DNA of 64,000 nt from Pontibacillus sp. HMF3514 (GCF_009858175.1 NZ_CP047393.1:2356001-2420000); one strand, 5' to 3'. Numbered from the stretch's first letter, positions 1 through 7,738 are shown. Program-made: numbers and translations. Notes: generated by a model from the sequence alone, not told the origin.

Positions 1-38
1 ATTTACATTAGGGTACGGTCTTTCACAATCTCCACACA

Positions 39-57
39 TATTAGCATAAATATCAAT
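39..57 (-). promoter_or_regulatory. Array promoter block C for a gene left of the window
   Basis: In minus sense this reads TTGATATTTATGCTAATATG, a variant of the extended -10 block found before other array genes. It would drive a gene lying left of base 1. Confidence 0.4.
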
Positions 58-84
58 TTATTTAGGGATGTTAACTAAAAATAT

Positions 85-142
85 AGACGCTACCATTTAT
101 TCAATGATCGCGCCCTATAGCTGAACACTCGAATTCGAGATA
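85..142 (-). repeat. Array boundary unit 1 (core A plus terminator B)
   Basis: On the + strand a GACGC...GCG hairpin region (85-112) runs into the A core (110-142) ending CTCGAATTCGAGATA. In minus sense this is the 3' end signal of the GNAT gene: A core, hairpin, then a T-rich tract. A degenerate D palindrome half (TTGAACCGTAGCACCC) lies at about 158-173, between the gene and A. Confidence 0.7.
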
Positions 143-192
143 TTCCATGTTTTGTTCTTGAACCGTAGCACCCTTTTCTTAAATAGATACCC

Positions 193-681
193 TTATATTT
201 TTAATGCCATTCTTAACATTTTAGTTATATGCCCTTCAAGATTATCATCAAATTCTGAAACCACTTGGAATCCTTTTGCACGGTAAAAATTTGTTCCTAT
301 CTTATTCTCTTTCTCTACACTAATATAGACTGACTTTGCTCCATTTAATTTCTTTATACCTTCTTGAAGCAATGCAGTCCCAATTCCTTCACCTTGATAT
401 TCAGGAAGCAAGTAAATAGCCCCTAATTCAACTATTCCTTCTTCTTTTACAGGAGAGAAATTAGCGAATCCAACAATCTTTCCATCTTTTTCAGCAATAT
501 ACAACGAAGAAACATCTAAACGTTTTAACATCATTTCATCATTATAAGCGGAGTTTAAAAAACGTTCTTGGATATCAAGAGGAATTAAACCCTCATATGT
601 GAAATTCCAACTTGTTTTAGCAACTTCCTGAACTTCATTTATATCTTTATTTTCCATTTCGCGTATAGTGTACTCCATCAT
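193..681 (-). CDS. GNAT family N-acetyltransferase
   Basis: This is a cytoplasmic acetyl-CoA-dependent N-acetyltransferase of about 162 residues, the usual GNAT size; its substrate is unknown. The acetyl-CoA binding motif is visible as LPEYQGEGIGTALL (Q/R-x-x-G-x-G/A type) in the middle, followed by a typical NKIGTNFYRAKGF strand-helix segment. AAGGGG stands before GTG TTA ATG ATG; the ATG at 681 has the best spacing, although GTG at 687 is open. It is an array gene with its own promoter (763-780) and D palindrome upstream and an A/B unit downstream. Family assignment is secure. Confidence 0.85.
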   Translation of the reverse strand: MMEYTIREMENKDINEVQEVAKTSWNFTYEGLIPLDIQERFLNSAYNDEMMLKRLDVSSLYIAEKDGKIVGFANFSPVKEEGIVELGAIYLLPEYQGEGIGTALLQEGIKKLNGAKSVYISVEKENKIGTNFYRAKGFQVVSEFDDNLEGHITKMLRMALKI

Positions 682-713
682 TAACACCCCTTAAGTTATA
701 CAACCTTTTGTTC

Positions 714-752
714 CATAATTCTGCTTCGTTATCTTAAGTACATTTATTCAAA
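714..752 (-). repeat. D palindrome, degenerate, in the GNAT leader
   Basis: The + strand carries TTCTGCTTCGTTATCTTAAG, the degraded form of the D palindrome (TTCAACTATCCTGCC-CGTTAGTTGAA). It sits in the 5' untranslated leader between promoter C and the GNAT start. Confidence 0.5.
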
Positions 753-762
753 TCTAACTCAA

Positions 763-780
763 ATTTTAACACAAATATCC
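763..780 (-). promoter_or_regulatory. Array promoter block C for the GNAT gene
   Basis: In minus sense it reads GGATATTTGTGTTAAAAT, an extended -10 (TGTTAAAAT) without a clear -35. The same block occurs before several other array genes. Confidence 0.5.
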
Positions 781-818
781 AAGTGATAATTCACTTTATT
801 TTTTCGCTCAAGACAAAC

Positions 819-878
819 AAAAAGGACTCTCCTTATTCCAGGAAAGTGTTCTATAAATGAATACTTGAAATTGAGATA
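819..878 (-). repeat. Array boundary unit 2 (A plus terminator B, type ii)
   Basis: The terminator hairpin (CTTTCCTGGAATAAGGAGAG followed by TCCTTTTT in minus sense) adjoins a degenerate A core at 847-878. No minus-strand gene precedes it; the neighbour at 960-2679 is on the + strand. Confidence 0.65.
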
Positions 879-1054
879 AAGAAATACTATTGATTTCATA
901 TTTATTAACACATACCGATGTCAGATAGTGCAGATACTACGATGAGGGAGGTGAATAAAATGATATTAAAATTATTCGTTGCTTTACACATTCTAACTTC
1001 ATATAATGGACCCATAAATCTAGACACGAAATAAGGAGATGTTAAGGTAGGTTT

Positions 1055-1351
1055 ATGGGTAGAAGAAAAAGATATACATCAGAATTTAAATCCAAAATCG
1101 TGCTAGAAATCTTAAAAGAAGAGAAATCCATTTCCGAGATCTCTTCTGAACATGGAATTCATGTGAATCAACTACGCCAATGGCGGAAAGCAGCACTGGA
1201 ACAAATGCCACAAATCTTTGAGACCAATAATAAGAAAGTGGATCAGATGAAAGAGGAGTATGAAAACCAAATTGAGAACCTATACGCCGAAGTAGGTCGT
1301 TTAACCACGCAGTTGTCGTGGCTTAAAAAAAAATCTGGCATTAAAGACTAG
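1055..1351 (+). CDS. IS3-family transposase OrfA (copy 1)
   Basis: The 98-residue helix-turn-helix DNA-binding subunit has N-terminal GRRKRYTSEFKSKIVLEI and HTH segment ISEISSEHGIHVNQLRQWR. A C-terminal leucine-rich helix (YENQIENLYAEVGRL) suits dimerisation. It ends just past a run of nine A residues (1325-1333). There the frame can pass into orfB only by a net +1 (or -2) shift; a -1 shift meets a stop at 1342. The RBS is AGGAGATGTTAAGGTAGG upstream. Confidence 0.92.
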   Translation: MGRRKRYTSEFKSKIVLEILKEEKSISEISSEHGIHVNQLRQWRKAALEQMPQIFETNNKKVDQMKEEYENQIENLYAEVGRLTTQLSWLKKKSGIKD

Positions 1352-1367
1352 AGCTGAACGAGTCTCC

Positions 1368-2174
1368 ATGATCGATTGGGAAGGCTCTGACCTCTCCATT
1401 AAAGCGCAAGCAGAATTACTCAGCTTAAATCGAACCAGTCTTTATTATAAGCCTGTGGAGCCTTCACCTGAGGAGTTGATGATTAAGCATAAGATTGATG
1501 AAATCTACACTAAATATCCGTTTTTTGGATCCAGGCGAATCAAGGAGTTTCTTAAAAACGAAAAGATTTTCGTTAATCGAAAAACTGTGCAAGGTCATAT
1601 GCGAGAAATGGGTATCGCTGGTATTTCACCTGGTCCAAACCTCAGTAAAAGGAATCAGCAGCATCGCATTTATCCTTATTTACTCAGAGGTCTGGCCATC
1701 ACGCACCCCAATCACGTTTGGGGGATTGATATTACCTATATTCGATTAGAGAAAAACTGGATGTATTTAGTCGCAATCATAGACTGGTATTCTCGGTATG
1801 TAATCAGTTGGGAACTGGATCAAACACTTGAAATGGACTTTGTATTAGAAACTGTTAATAGGGCGCTATCTAATCATCAACCGATTATTTTAAACAGCGA
1901 TCAGGGAAGCCATTTTACGAGCCCGCAATATACAGATTTACTTAAGGAAAACGATATTAAAATCAGTATGGATGGGAAAGGGCGAGCCCTTGATAATATT
2001 ATTACTGAGCGACTCTGGCGAACAGTCAAGTATGAAGAAGTCTATTTAAAAGATTATACGAGCCCGAGAGAAGCCCGCAATGAGATTAATAGTTTTTTAC
2101 ATTTTTACAACCAAGAACGCCCTCACCAATCTTTAGGCTATCAACCCCCTGCCACTGTTTTTAGCCAATCTTAG
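1368..2174 (+). CDS. IS3-family transposase OrfB, rve integrase core (copy 1)
   Basis: This is the catalytic DDE subunit of 268 residues. The HTH_21-like N-terminal part (YPFFGSRRIKEFL) is followed by the integrase core. Its three acidic residues are visible in WGIDITYI, NSDQGSHF and ITERLWRTVKYEE. The open frame extends upstream of the ATG through KNLALKTRAERVS to the A9 run, so the active protein is probably an OrfAB fusion made by slippage there; ATG 1368 is only the first internal Met. Confidence 0.92.
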   Translation: MIDWEGSDLSIKAQAELLSLNRTSLYYKPVEPSPEELMIKHKIDEIYTKYPFFGSRRIKEFLKNEKIFVNRKTVQGHMREMGIAGISPGPNLSKRNQQHRIYPYLLRGLAITHPNHVWGIDITYIRLEKNWMYLVAIIDWYSRYVISWELDQTLEMDFVLETVNRALSNHQPIILNSDQGSHFTSPQYTDLLKENDIKISMDGKGRALDNIITERLWRTVKYEEVYLKDYTSPREARNEINSFLHFYNQERPHQSLGYQPPATVFSQS

Positions 2175-2709
2175 GAGAGTCCTCCTCTCGTAAGAATCTA
2201 TGATAGACATGAATCATCAAAGGTGGAATAATACAATAAACCCCAGAACTCTCCTAGGTTCGTGTCATAGAAGTATTACCCCACCTTAAAAATTCAAATT
2301 CCGTGTCTTGACGAAAGGGTCCACCTTATCAAGCCAGTCACTTATTAGTTTTGAAAGTGTACCTGATCCTGATATTAAAAGTATAGAAACTGACTACCCT
2401 AAAAGCGGTAATTGGGTACAGATACCCTCGGGAACAGATGAAATCACATTTAGTGTTAAAGCTGAAAATACAGAAACCGTATTATTTTGGTTAATTCCAA
2501 CAGGGACTCAAACATGGACTGAAAGAAAGTTAATTGGATATGACATAAACGAAGGGGATAATGATTTCACTTTGACTTGGAAAATCGATAAAGATTCGCT
2601 TCATGATCATTTAAAAGTTCAGGCTTTAGGTGAAAATAAAATTATGAGTGATATTATCAACTTGTTTATGGAACAATGAAGTTTTAATTTTATTAGAAGT
2701 TCCACTATA

Positions 2710-2742
2710 GCGCCCTAATATAGAAGACTTGAATTCGAGATA
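2710..2742 (-). repeat. Array core A, unit 3
   Basis: GCGCCCTAATATAGAAGACT and then TGAATTCGAGATA follow the 3' end of the minus-strand gene at 2784. No clear terminator hairpin is attached. Confidence 0.65.
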
Positions 2743-2783
2743 ATTGTAATTATAGAACTAAATTTTTCTCGTCTTAAACACAT

Positions 2784-3323
2784 CTATGTAATCTTGCTAA
2801 AGTATTTTGAATTCAGTAACTGTGGGTTAACATTCCTTATTTCTTCAATAAACATTTTTGTGCTTTTTTTAATTTCATGATGAAGATCAGCTTTTGGCGT
2901 TATAATTTCCCTAATTGCACCATATTTAGCACCACTTAAGAATTCTTTATTTATACATAATAGACTATCAAGCTCTATAATCTCATATTCCAACTCACTT
3001 ATTTTAATTAAACCTTCGTCTACCTTCACAAATTCAAGCCAACTCCAATGGTCTTCAATATATTTTAAAGCTACATAATCATAATTATTTAATAATCTAT
3101 CTACTTCGTTTAAAAGTTCAAAATGTGATAGAATCAGTTCGGAAAAAATTTCTTTTGCTGATACAGGCAAATCATCCGAAGGGTATGGAATGAATTCATG
3201 TTCTCCAACAATTATAGTAAAAGGTCCATAGACCTGATTGTATTCTTTATCAAACGTTGAAAGGCCTATTTCACTTAATTCTTCCTTATAATCTTCAAAG
3301 ATTTCATATTTTATTTTAAACAA
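2784..3323 (-). CDS. Hypothetical array protein, 179 aa
   Basis: An acidic soluble protein with no signal peptide or membrane segment; I do not recognise its family. The start is TTG at 3323 (MFKIKYEIFED) behind GAGGTGATATATA. The size and acidic composition resemble polymorphic-toxin immunity proteins, but no diagnostic motif is visible, so this is only a suggestion. An A core lies only about 30 bases upstream (3351-3382) with no block C between, so it may depend on transcription from further upstream. Confidence 0.6.
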   Translation of the reverse strand: MFKIKYEIFEDYKEELSEIGLSTFDKEYNQVYGPFTIIVGEHEFIPYPSDDLPVSAKEIFSELILSHFELLNEVDRLLNNYDYVALKYIEDHWSWLEFVKVDEGLIKISELEYEIIELDSLLCINKEFLSGAKYGAIREIITPKADLHHEIKKSTKMFIEEIRNVNPQLLNSKYFSKIT

Positions 3324-3350
3324 TATATATCACCTCACTTTTCCATTGTT

Positions 3351-3382
3351 GCGCCCGTTTGCGGAAGACTTGAATTCGAGAT
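3351..3382 (-). repeat. Array core A, unit 4
   Basis: GCGCCCGTTTGCGGAAGACT followed by TGAATTCGAGAT. In minus sense it follows the D palindrome that trails the lipoprotein gene (5066-5809) and directly precedes the RBS of the 179-aa gene. Confidence 0.7.
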
Positions 3383-3393
3383 GATCTTACTTA

Positions 3394-3417
3394 GGATCTT
3401 CAACTAACGCACCCGTT
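3394..3417. repeat. D palindrome, left part, interrupted by IS110 copy 1
   Basis: TCTTCAACTAACGCACCCGTT stands left of the IS110 element and AGTGAAATAAAC stands right of it (from 5050). Joined, they form an imperfect palindrome with arms CACTAACG and CGTTAGTTGAA. The break is at CGTT/AGT, as at IS110 copy 2. Confidence 0.75.
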
Positions 3418-3677
3418 CGTATTATAAGGTTAGCCAGAATGCTAATTATTTCTGGTTGACCTTATTTTATATGGTCTTATTATAGCAGTAGCCAGGGTAG
3501 AACGTAAGCACCCGTGGGACTTAGATCCCGTCAGTTAAACCGTTCACCCCCTACTGGTAGAAACATGTTTAAGGCTGGTTGGGACTGACATGAGATCTCG
3601 TATAACAAGCGAAGCTATGATACTACTAGGAGGAGTTAGGGGTTACTGGCAAGTAGAATTTAAGGAGGAGATATAGA
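3418..3677 (+). ncRNA. IS110 leader, probable bridge RNA region
   Basis: About 260 noncoding bases precede the transposase and contain several hairpins (for example GGGACTTAGATCCCG). They show blocks conserved with the leader of copy 2 (GTAGCC.GGGTAGAACGT, GTTCACCCCCTACT, GCTGGTTGGGA) interleaved with variable loops. A promoter TTGACC-n16-TATTAT lies near 3456-3483. In IS110-group elements this region encodes the bispecific bridge RNA that selects target and donor DNA; assignment here is by position and pattern. Confidence 0.55.
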
Positions 3678-4913
3678 ATGAATCCAGTTGTTGGTCTGGA
3701 TGTTTCAAAAGGAGAAAGTGAAGTTCAGGCATTTCTAGATAAGGGAAAACCTTACCTTAGAAGCTTTAGTATCAAACATGACCTTGATGGGCTACGATCA
3801 TTACTCGAGTTTCTGGAAGATTTAAAAAATAAAACAGGAGCACAACCTTCGGTTGTGTTGGAAGCAACTGGACATTACCATGCACCTGTGGTTCAGTTTC
3901 TAGAGGAACATCAGTATTTATTAATCATTGTCAATCCATTGATCTCACATAGAGCCAAAAGCTCTAGTTTACGAAAAGTAAAAACGGATGCCATTGATGC
4001 CTATCGTCTTTGTGAGCTTTACTATAAAGAAGATTTAGAGCCATATAAGAAACGAGGGATTCAACTTTTGAATCTTCGTAATCTTACAAGACAACATGAG
4101 AATATTACAGGAATGTACGCGCAAACCAAGCTACAATTTCAAGCAGTTCTTGATCAAGTATTCCCTGAATACAGAGGCGTTTTTGGGGACTTATACTCAG
4201 TTGTGTCTTTGCGTATTCTACAAGAGTATCCAGCATCAGAAGATATTTTAACAATTAGTGATGATGCGTTGGCGAATAGAATAAAAGAATTATGTAAAAG
4301 TCGTTCGAAAAGATGGGCGGTAGAAAAATCCCAAAAGCTAAAAGCAGCAGCTGCGAGAAATCCATTTCAAAAGACACTATATCAGAGTCATTTATTAAGT
4401 CTTAGTATGTATATAAATATGCTTATTCAATACAAAGAGCATCTATCAGAGTTGGACGCTGAGATAGATACTCTCGCTAAAGAAATTGAAGAATATAAGA
4501 TTATCCAATCTATCCCTGGTATTGGAGAAAAGATCGCGGCAACGATCATTTCTGAAATTGGAGAGATAGATCGGTTTAATCACCCAAAAAAGCTTGTAGC
4601 ATTCGCTGGAGTAGATCCAGAGGTTTTCGAGTCAGGGAAATTCAAGGCAAGTCTGGTTCGCATAACAAAACGTGGATCAAGTAGGTTGCGTCATGCCTTA
4701 TATATGGCTGTTCGTTCTGGTATTCGTGATTGTCGCAAACAGAAAACCACGGATGAAATCATCCCTAGAAACAAAAAATTAAGAGCGTTTTACGATAAGA
4801 AGCGAGAAGAAGGCAAACTTTATAAAGTAGCCGTTATTGCTTGTGTAAATAAGCTCTTACATTGGATTTATGCCATATTAAAAAACAGAACCACTTTCCA
4901 AGATATAGCCTAA
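3678..4913 (+). CDS. IS110-family transposase (DEDD)
   Basis: A 411-residue recombinase. The N-terminal RuvC-like DEDD domain shows GLDVSKG, VVLEATGHYH and KTDAIDAYRL. The C-terminal Tnp_20 domain has SIPGIGEKIAATIISEIG and a GSSRLRHAL segment containing the serine used in strand exchange. The start ATG follows AAGGAGGAGATATAGA. Full length, no disruption. The second copy (22730-23968) is a clear but diverged homologue. Confidence 0.95.
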   Translation: MNPVVGLDVSKGESEVQAFLDKGKPYLRSFSIKHDLDGLRSLLEFLEDLKNKTGAQPSVVLEATGHYHAPVVQFLEEHQYLLIIVNPLISHRAKSSSLRKVKTDAIDAYRLCELYYKEDLEPYKKRGIQLLNLRNLTRQHENITGMYAQTKLQFQAVLDQVFPEYRGVFGDLYSVVSLRILQEYPASEDILTISDDALANRIKELCKSRSKRWAVEKSQKLKAAAARNPFQKTLYQSHLLSLSMYINMLIQYKEHLSELDAEIDTLAKEIEEYKIIQSIPGIGEKIAATIISEIGEIDRFNHPKKLVAFAGVDPEVFESGKFKASLVRITKRGSSRLRHALYMAVRSGIRDCRKQKTTDEIIPRNKKLRAFYDKKREEGKLYKVAVIACVNKLLHWIYAILKNRTTFQDIA

Positions 4914-5065
4914 TTAAGATTTTCAAGTAAATAAGGCAAAACCTTCCATTCATTAGTTAGTGGAAGGTTATTTGGCATGCGCACTTTTAGTATAGCATGA
5001 AATAATTTAAGTTTTTATTGAAAAATGTTGACAAACTATTAGCTGGTTTAGTGAAATAAACATAT

Positions 5066-5809
5066 TTAATCAGAAATCATTTCAACAAATGTCGCATAAT
5101 CAGAGGAGTGACTTTCTGCAATGTAGACTGAATTGTAATTTTTAAAAACAGCATGAATTGATTTGATCTCACCAATTGATAAGTCTTCTCCTAGAGCTTC
5201 TATAAATGCTTCTTCATTTTTAATTTTAAAGGATATTGTTCCATTTGTTATATCATACATTGTGTGAGGTACTTGGTTAAAATGCTTATTGTTTACTGTG
5301 AATACATATCCGCCATGTGCTTCATCTAATCTCACCGTACCAGTTAATTCTAATTCCCCGTTAAAATCAATTCGATATCTTCTAATTTCCTTATTCTGTT
5401 TCTCCATTTTAATATTCTGCACAGTAACAGCACCAACCTGAGAATCTTCCGTTATACTCTCTGGTTTGAATAGACCCAATATTTTAAAGGCTTTATTCTC
5501 ACCAATTTCATTCCCCATAACCTCATAGGTTTGTTGTAAGAGTGCTTGAAGACTGTTAATCTTATTTGATTTGAATTGAAGCTCACTATTTTTTATTTCA
5601 TTGTCATTTTTCAATGTATCCAATTCATTTGCGAGTTGACGATTTTTTTCTTCTGCCTTTTGTAAGTCGTCCTGATACTCTTCTAGTGAAGCTTGTTGCT
5701 CTTTGGTTTTGTTCTCAAGTTCATTTGATACCTTTTCTGAAGAATCTTCAGTACAGCCTACTAATACTAAAAATATTGATGAACACAGAAATACGAAAAT
5801 TCCTTTCAT
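5066..5809 (-). CDS. Putative lipoprotein with coiled coil
   Basis: A 247-residue surface lipoprotein. The signal peptide ends in a lipobox with Cys at residue 19 (LVLVGC). A long charged coiled coil follows at about residues 25-95 (ENKTKEQQASLEEYQ and similar heptads), then a C-terminal beta-rich domain. The start ATG has AGGAGGAGGTTTT upstream. The leader holds promoter C (5947-5964) and the best D palindrome of the window (5884-5928). IS110 copy 1 lies just behind its stop. Function unknown. Confidence 0.75.
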   Translation of the reverse strand: MKGIFVFLCSSIFLVLVGCTEDSSEKVSNELENKTKEQQASLEEYQDDLQKAEEKNRQLANELDTLKNDNEIKNSELQFKSNKINSLQALLQQTYEVMGNEIGENKAFKILGLFKPESITEDSQVGAVTVQNIKMEKQNKEIRRYRIDFNGELELTGTVRLDEAHGGYVFTVNNKHFNQVPHTMYDITNGTISFKIKNEEAFIEALGEDLSIGEIKSIHAVFKNYNSVYIAESHSSDYATFVEMISD

Positions 5810-5883
5810 AAAAACCTCCTCCTAAATCAGCAAAATTTCAGATAATACACTGAGTTTCTTAAGCTAAATCTTTCTGGAAATAC

Positions 5884-5928
5884 GGTGTTCCTTATTCAAC
5901 TATCCTGCCTCGTTAGTTGAAGAACACC
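5884..5928. repeat. D palindrome, intact 45-bp example
   Basis: GGTGTTC at 5884-5890 pairs with GAACACC at 5922-5928. Inner arms TTATTCAACTA and CGTTAGTTGAAGAA pair imperfectly around CCTGCC. The folded strand resembles an integron attC hairpin with bulges. It lies in the 5' leader of the lipoprotein gene. Confidence 0.8.
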
Positions 5929-5946
5929 AAATCTAAATCCCTTCAT

Positions 5947-5964
5947 ATTTTAACATAAATATCC
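5947..5964 (-). promoter_or_regulatory. Array promoter block C for the lipoprotein gene
   Basis: In minus sense it reads GGATATTTATGTTAAAAT with an extended TGTTAAAAT -10 and no convincing -35. Confidence 0.5.
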
Positions 5965-6000
5965 AGAAGGCGATCTGATATATTTATGATCAAGACAAAT

Positions 6001-6062
6001 AAAAAGGGGGCTCCCCTTATTCCAGGAAAGCGCCCGTTTACTGAAGAATTGAATTCGAGATA
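6001..6062 (-). repeat. Array boundary unit 5 (A plus terminator B type ii)
   Basis: In minus sense the A core (6030-6062) runs into CTTTCCTGGAATAAGGGGAG and then CCCCCTTTTT. A trailing D palindrome (TTCTTCCACTAACGCACTCC) stands at 6075-6104, directly behind the gene at 6118. Confidence 0.75.
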
Positions 6063-6117
6063 AATTACAAATATGTTCTTCCACTAACGCACTCCGGTAG
6101 CAAAAGATGAAATTGTA

Positions 6118-6594
6118 CTATCCTTCTTCACTTAACGTTTTTGCTTTATCTCGAAATTCTTCAACCTGTGGTAACAGTTCATCAATTATTTTCTCAAATT
6201 GTTCCTGGTCTAATATCTCGTCATCATAAGAGGTTACGGTTTGAAAAATAATATCTAAATTATTTTTTATTTCATTATAGTTTGAAGTTTTAGTAGTAAG
6301 TAAATATCGAAGTCCTTGTTCGTAAGACGATAATACTAATTGAGGTTTTGTATCAATATATTTTGAATGGAAGGTTTCAAATGTATTTAATCTTAATAAT
6401 GTATCTTTCATAAGAACATTATTCTTTGAATCAACTGCTCTAACAGTACCACTTATGTGGTTTTGAAAGATAAGTAATTCTTTTTTTAGTATCGCACTTT
6501 TAGCTTCTACATTTTTTTGGTATAGATTGATAGACAATACACCCAATAAGACTATAATAAGTGCCATTAGCACAAAATAAATACCTTTTCGCAT
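6118..6594 (-). CDS. Membrane-anchored hypothetical protein
   Basis: About 158 residues from the ATG at 6594, chosen because AAAGGGGGGAGTCG stands directly before it; an upstream extension to 6621 has no better signal. An N-terminal transmembrane helix (GIYFVLMALIIVLLGVLSI) anchors a helical extracytoplasmic domain (NHISGTVRAVDSKNN, DEILDQEQFEKIIDELL). The architecture recalls short sensor-like or surface proteins, but I recognise no family. Array gene with promoter C (6666-6683) and a degenerate D in its leader. Confidence 0.65.
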   Translation of the reverse strand: MRKGIYFVLMALIIVLLGVLSINLYQKNVEAKSAILKKELLIFQNHISGTVRAVDSKNNVLMKDTLLRLNTFETFHSKYIDTKPQLVLSSYEQGLRYLLTTKTSNYNEIKNNLDIIFQTVTSYDDEILDQEQFEKIIDELLPQVEEFRDKAKTLSEEG

Positions 6595-6665
6595 CGACTC
6601 CCCCCTTTTTTTATTAAACAATACTGCTTCTTTAGTTTAAGATCATCTTTTCACAATGCCCCTCC

Positions 6666-6683
6666 ATTTTAACATAATTCCCC
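6666..6683 (-). promoter_or_regulatory. Array promoter block C for the 6118-6594 gene
   Basis: In minus sense it reads GGGGAATTATGTTAAAAT with extended -10. A degenerate D (CTTAAACTAAAGAAGCAG in minus sense) lies between it and the start codon. Confidence 0.45.
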
Positions 6684-6730
6684 AATTAGATTGAGCAGGG
6701 AATTATTCTGTCTTTACATTCTGAAAATAA

Positions 6731-6791
6731 AAAAAGACGCTAATTCTTATTAAAGAATCGCGCCCTATTCATGAAGATTTGATATCGAGAT
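6731..6791 (-). repeat. Array boundary unit 6 (A plus terminator B type i)
   Basis: A perfect terminator in minus sense: GCGATTCTTTAATAAGAATT then AGCGTCTTTTTTT, starting inside the A core (6760-6791). Confidence 0.75.
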
Positions 6792-6840
6792 TTTCTTTAA
6801 TTTATCCTGAGGTTATAGTACGCGATTGTAGAACAAATCA

Positions 6841-7512
6841 TTATTTCTTTATAGCAGGATGCTCTTTAATTTCCACAGTCTTTGTAACAGTATCAATTAT
6901 TCTCGTTCGTGTATCATCTTTTGAGAGCATAATAGTTTCTCCGTTTTCATCAAAGCAATATGCAATTGGAATTGAAAAACCACAATTTTTGTAAGAACCG
7001 TCTGCGTGACTAGCTCCTAATACTAATGTTTTCTGTTGAACGGCAATTTTTTTTGCTTCCCCTGACCAATCGGAGAATTGTTCTTCGCTGAACATCCCGA
7101 CTCCAATAGGGTTAAAGATAAGGTCTATCGAATTTTCATCTTTTAGACCTTCTAATCCCTGAAAGACTTCTCTGCAAAGTAGATATCCATATGTCATACC
7201 TTTATCTTCAACCGTTGAAGGAGTGTACAACTCACCTTCTTCTGGTGTTTTTGCTCTCTCTAAAATAACCTTACCATCACTATTGATAACGAGAACTCTA
7301 TCTAGATCATAATTATCCTTGTAACCTGTAATAATTGCTGTATTATATTTTTCAGCTAATTCACATGCTTTTTCTAAGTAACTTTCCTTAAAATAGCTTT
7401 CAGGATAAAGGATTAAGTCTACTGAGGGACTATTTTCAATTTCAGTTTCAAGTTGCTTCAAATCTTGCTCCCGTTTAGGTTGACCAATAAGTATTTTCAC
7501 TTTTATAAACAC
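6841..7512 (-). CDS. Carbon-nitrogen hydrolase (nitrilase-like) protein
   Basis: A compact 223-residue member of the nitrilase superfamily (usual length about 260-330). The Glu-Lys-Cys triad is visible: Glu in LILYPESYF (about residue 38), Lys in ERAKTPEEGEL, Cys in YLLCREVFQG. The protein hydrolyses or transfers amide or nitrile carbon; the substrate cannot be read from sequence. The start is GTG at 7512 with AAAGG upstream; another GTG lies four codons in. The array leader contains a weak D remnant (TTTTGTTAGTCGAAGAACG). Confidence 0.75.
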   Translation of the reverse strand: MFIKVKILIGQPKREQDLKQLETEIENSPSVDLILYPESYFKESYLEKACELAEKYNTAIITGYKDNYDLDRVLVINSDGKVILERAKTPEEGELYTPSTVEDKGMTYGYLLCREVFQGLEGLKDENSIDLIFNPIGVGMFSEEQFSDWSGEAKKIAVQQKTLVLGASHADGSYKNCGFSIPIAYCFDENGETIMLSKDDTRTRIIDTVTKTVEIKEHPAIKK

Positions 7513-7667
7513 ACACCTTTTAAAAATGTCTATAAACCTACTTCTACAACTAAAAACTAAATACCTCTATAAAAATCACGTTTTGTTAGTCGAAGAACGC
7601 CATTTCTAAACACCTATCGTTCAACATATATTCAACAGAATTAGTCGGTTTTATTAAACCTTTTAAC

Positions 7668-7729
7668 AAAAAGACGCGAATCCTAATTAAAGAATCGCGC
7701 CCTTATCAGGAATACTTGAATTCAAGATA
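7668..7729 (-). repeat. Array boundary unit 7 (A plus terminator B type i)
   Basis: A core 7697-7729 (GCGCCCTTATCAGGAATACT, TGAATTCAAGATA) and minus-sense hairpin GCGATTCTTTAATTAGGATT followed by CGCGTCTTTTTG. Confidence 0.75.
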
Positions 7730-7738
7730 ATAATGCTA

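Larger units (their letters stand above)
1002..2328 (+). mobile_element. IS3-family insertion sequence, copy 1 (1327 bp)
   Basis: The element runs from TATAATGGACCC to GGGTCCACCTTA. Imperfect terminal inverted repeats (TGGACCC...GACACG) carry orfA and orfB between them. Three-base target copies TCA (999-1001 and 2329-2331) flank it. Copies 2 and 3 have the same length and the same translated proteins, so spread is recent. Confidence 0.95.
960..2679 (+). pseudogene. Small exported-protein gene split by IS3 copy 1
   Basis: The reading frame starts at ATG 960 behind an excellent GGGAGGTGAATAAA ribosome site. It runs to 1001, is cut by the 1327-bp insertion and resumes at 2332, ending at 2679. 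Removing the element and one TCA target copy restores one frame of 129 codons. The protein begins with a short hydrophobic segment (MILKLFVALHILTS), so it may be exported or membrane anchored; the remainder looks like a small beta-rich domain (VPDPD, WVQIPSGTDEITFSV). No family was recognised. It is oriented opposite to nearly all other array genes. The frame that begins at 2308 uses IS sequence as a fake start. Confidence 0.7.
3418..5047 (+). mobile_element. IS110-family element, copy 1 (about 1.63 kb)
   Basis: Limits come from comparison with the second copy: left end CGTATTATAAGGTTA, right end TTGACAAACTATTAGCTGGT. There are no terminal inverted repeats and a long 5' leader precedes the transposase, as in the IS110 group. 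TTGACA at 5028-5033 joined to TATTAT near the left end in a circular form would make a junction promoter with about 18 bp spacing. The ends are uncertain by 1-3 bases because TT is shared with the target. Confidence 0.85.

Noticed and set aside
1325-1345. Programmed -1 frameshift for IS3 OrfAB
   Set aside because: The -1 phase meets a stop at 1342 and does not lead into OrfB; only the +1 phase does.
1495-1749. Frames of 84 codons inside each IS3 orfB
   Set aside because: Out-of-frame shadows of the transposase, repeated three times because the element is.
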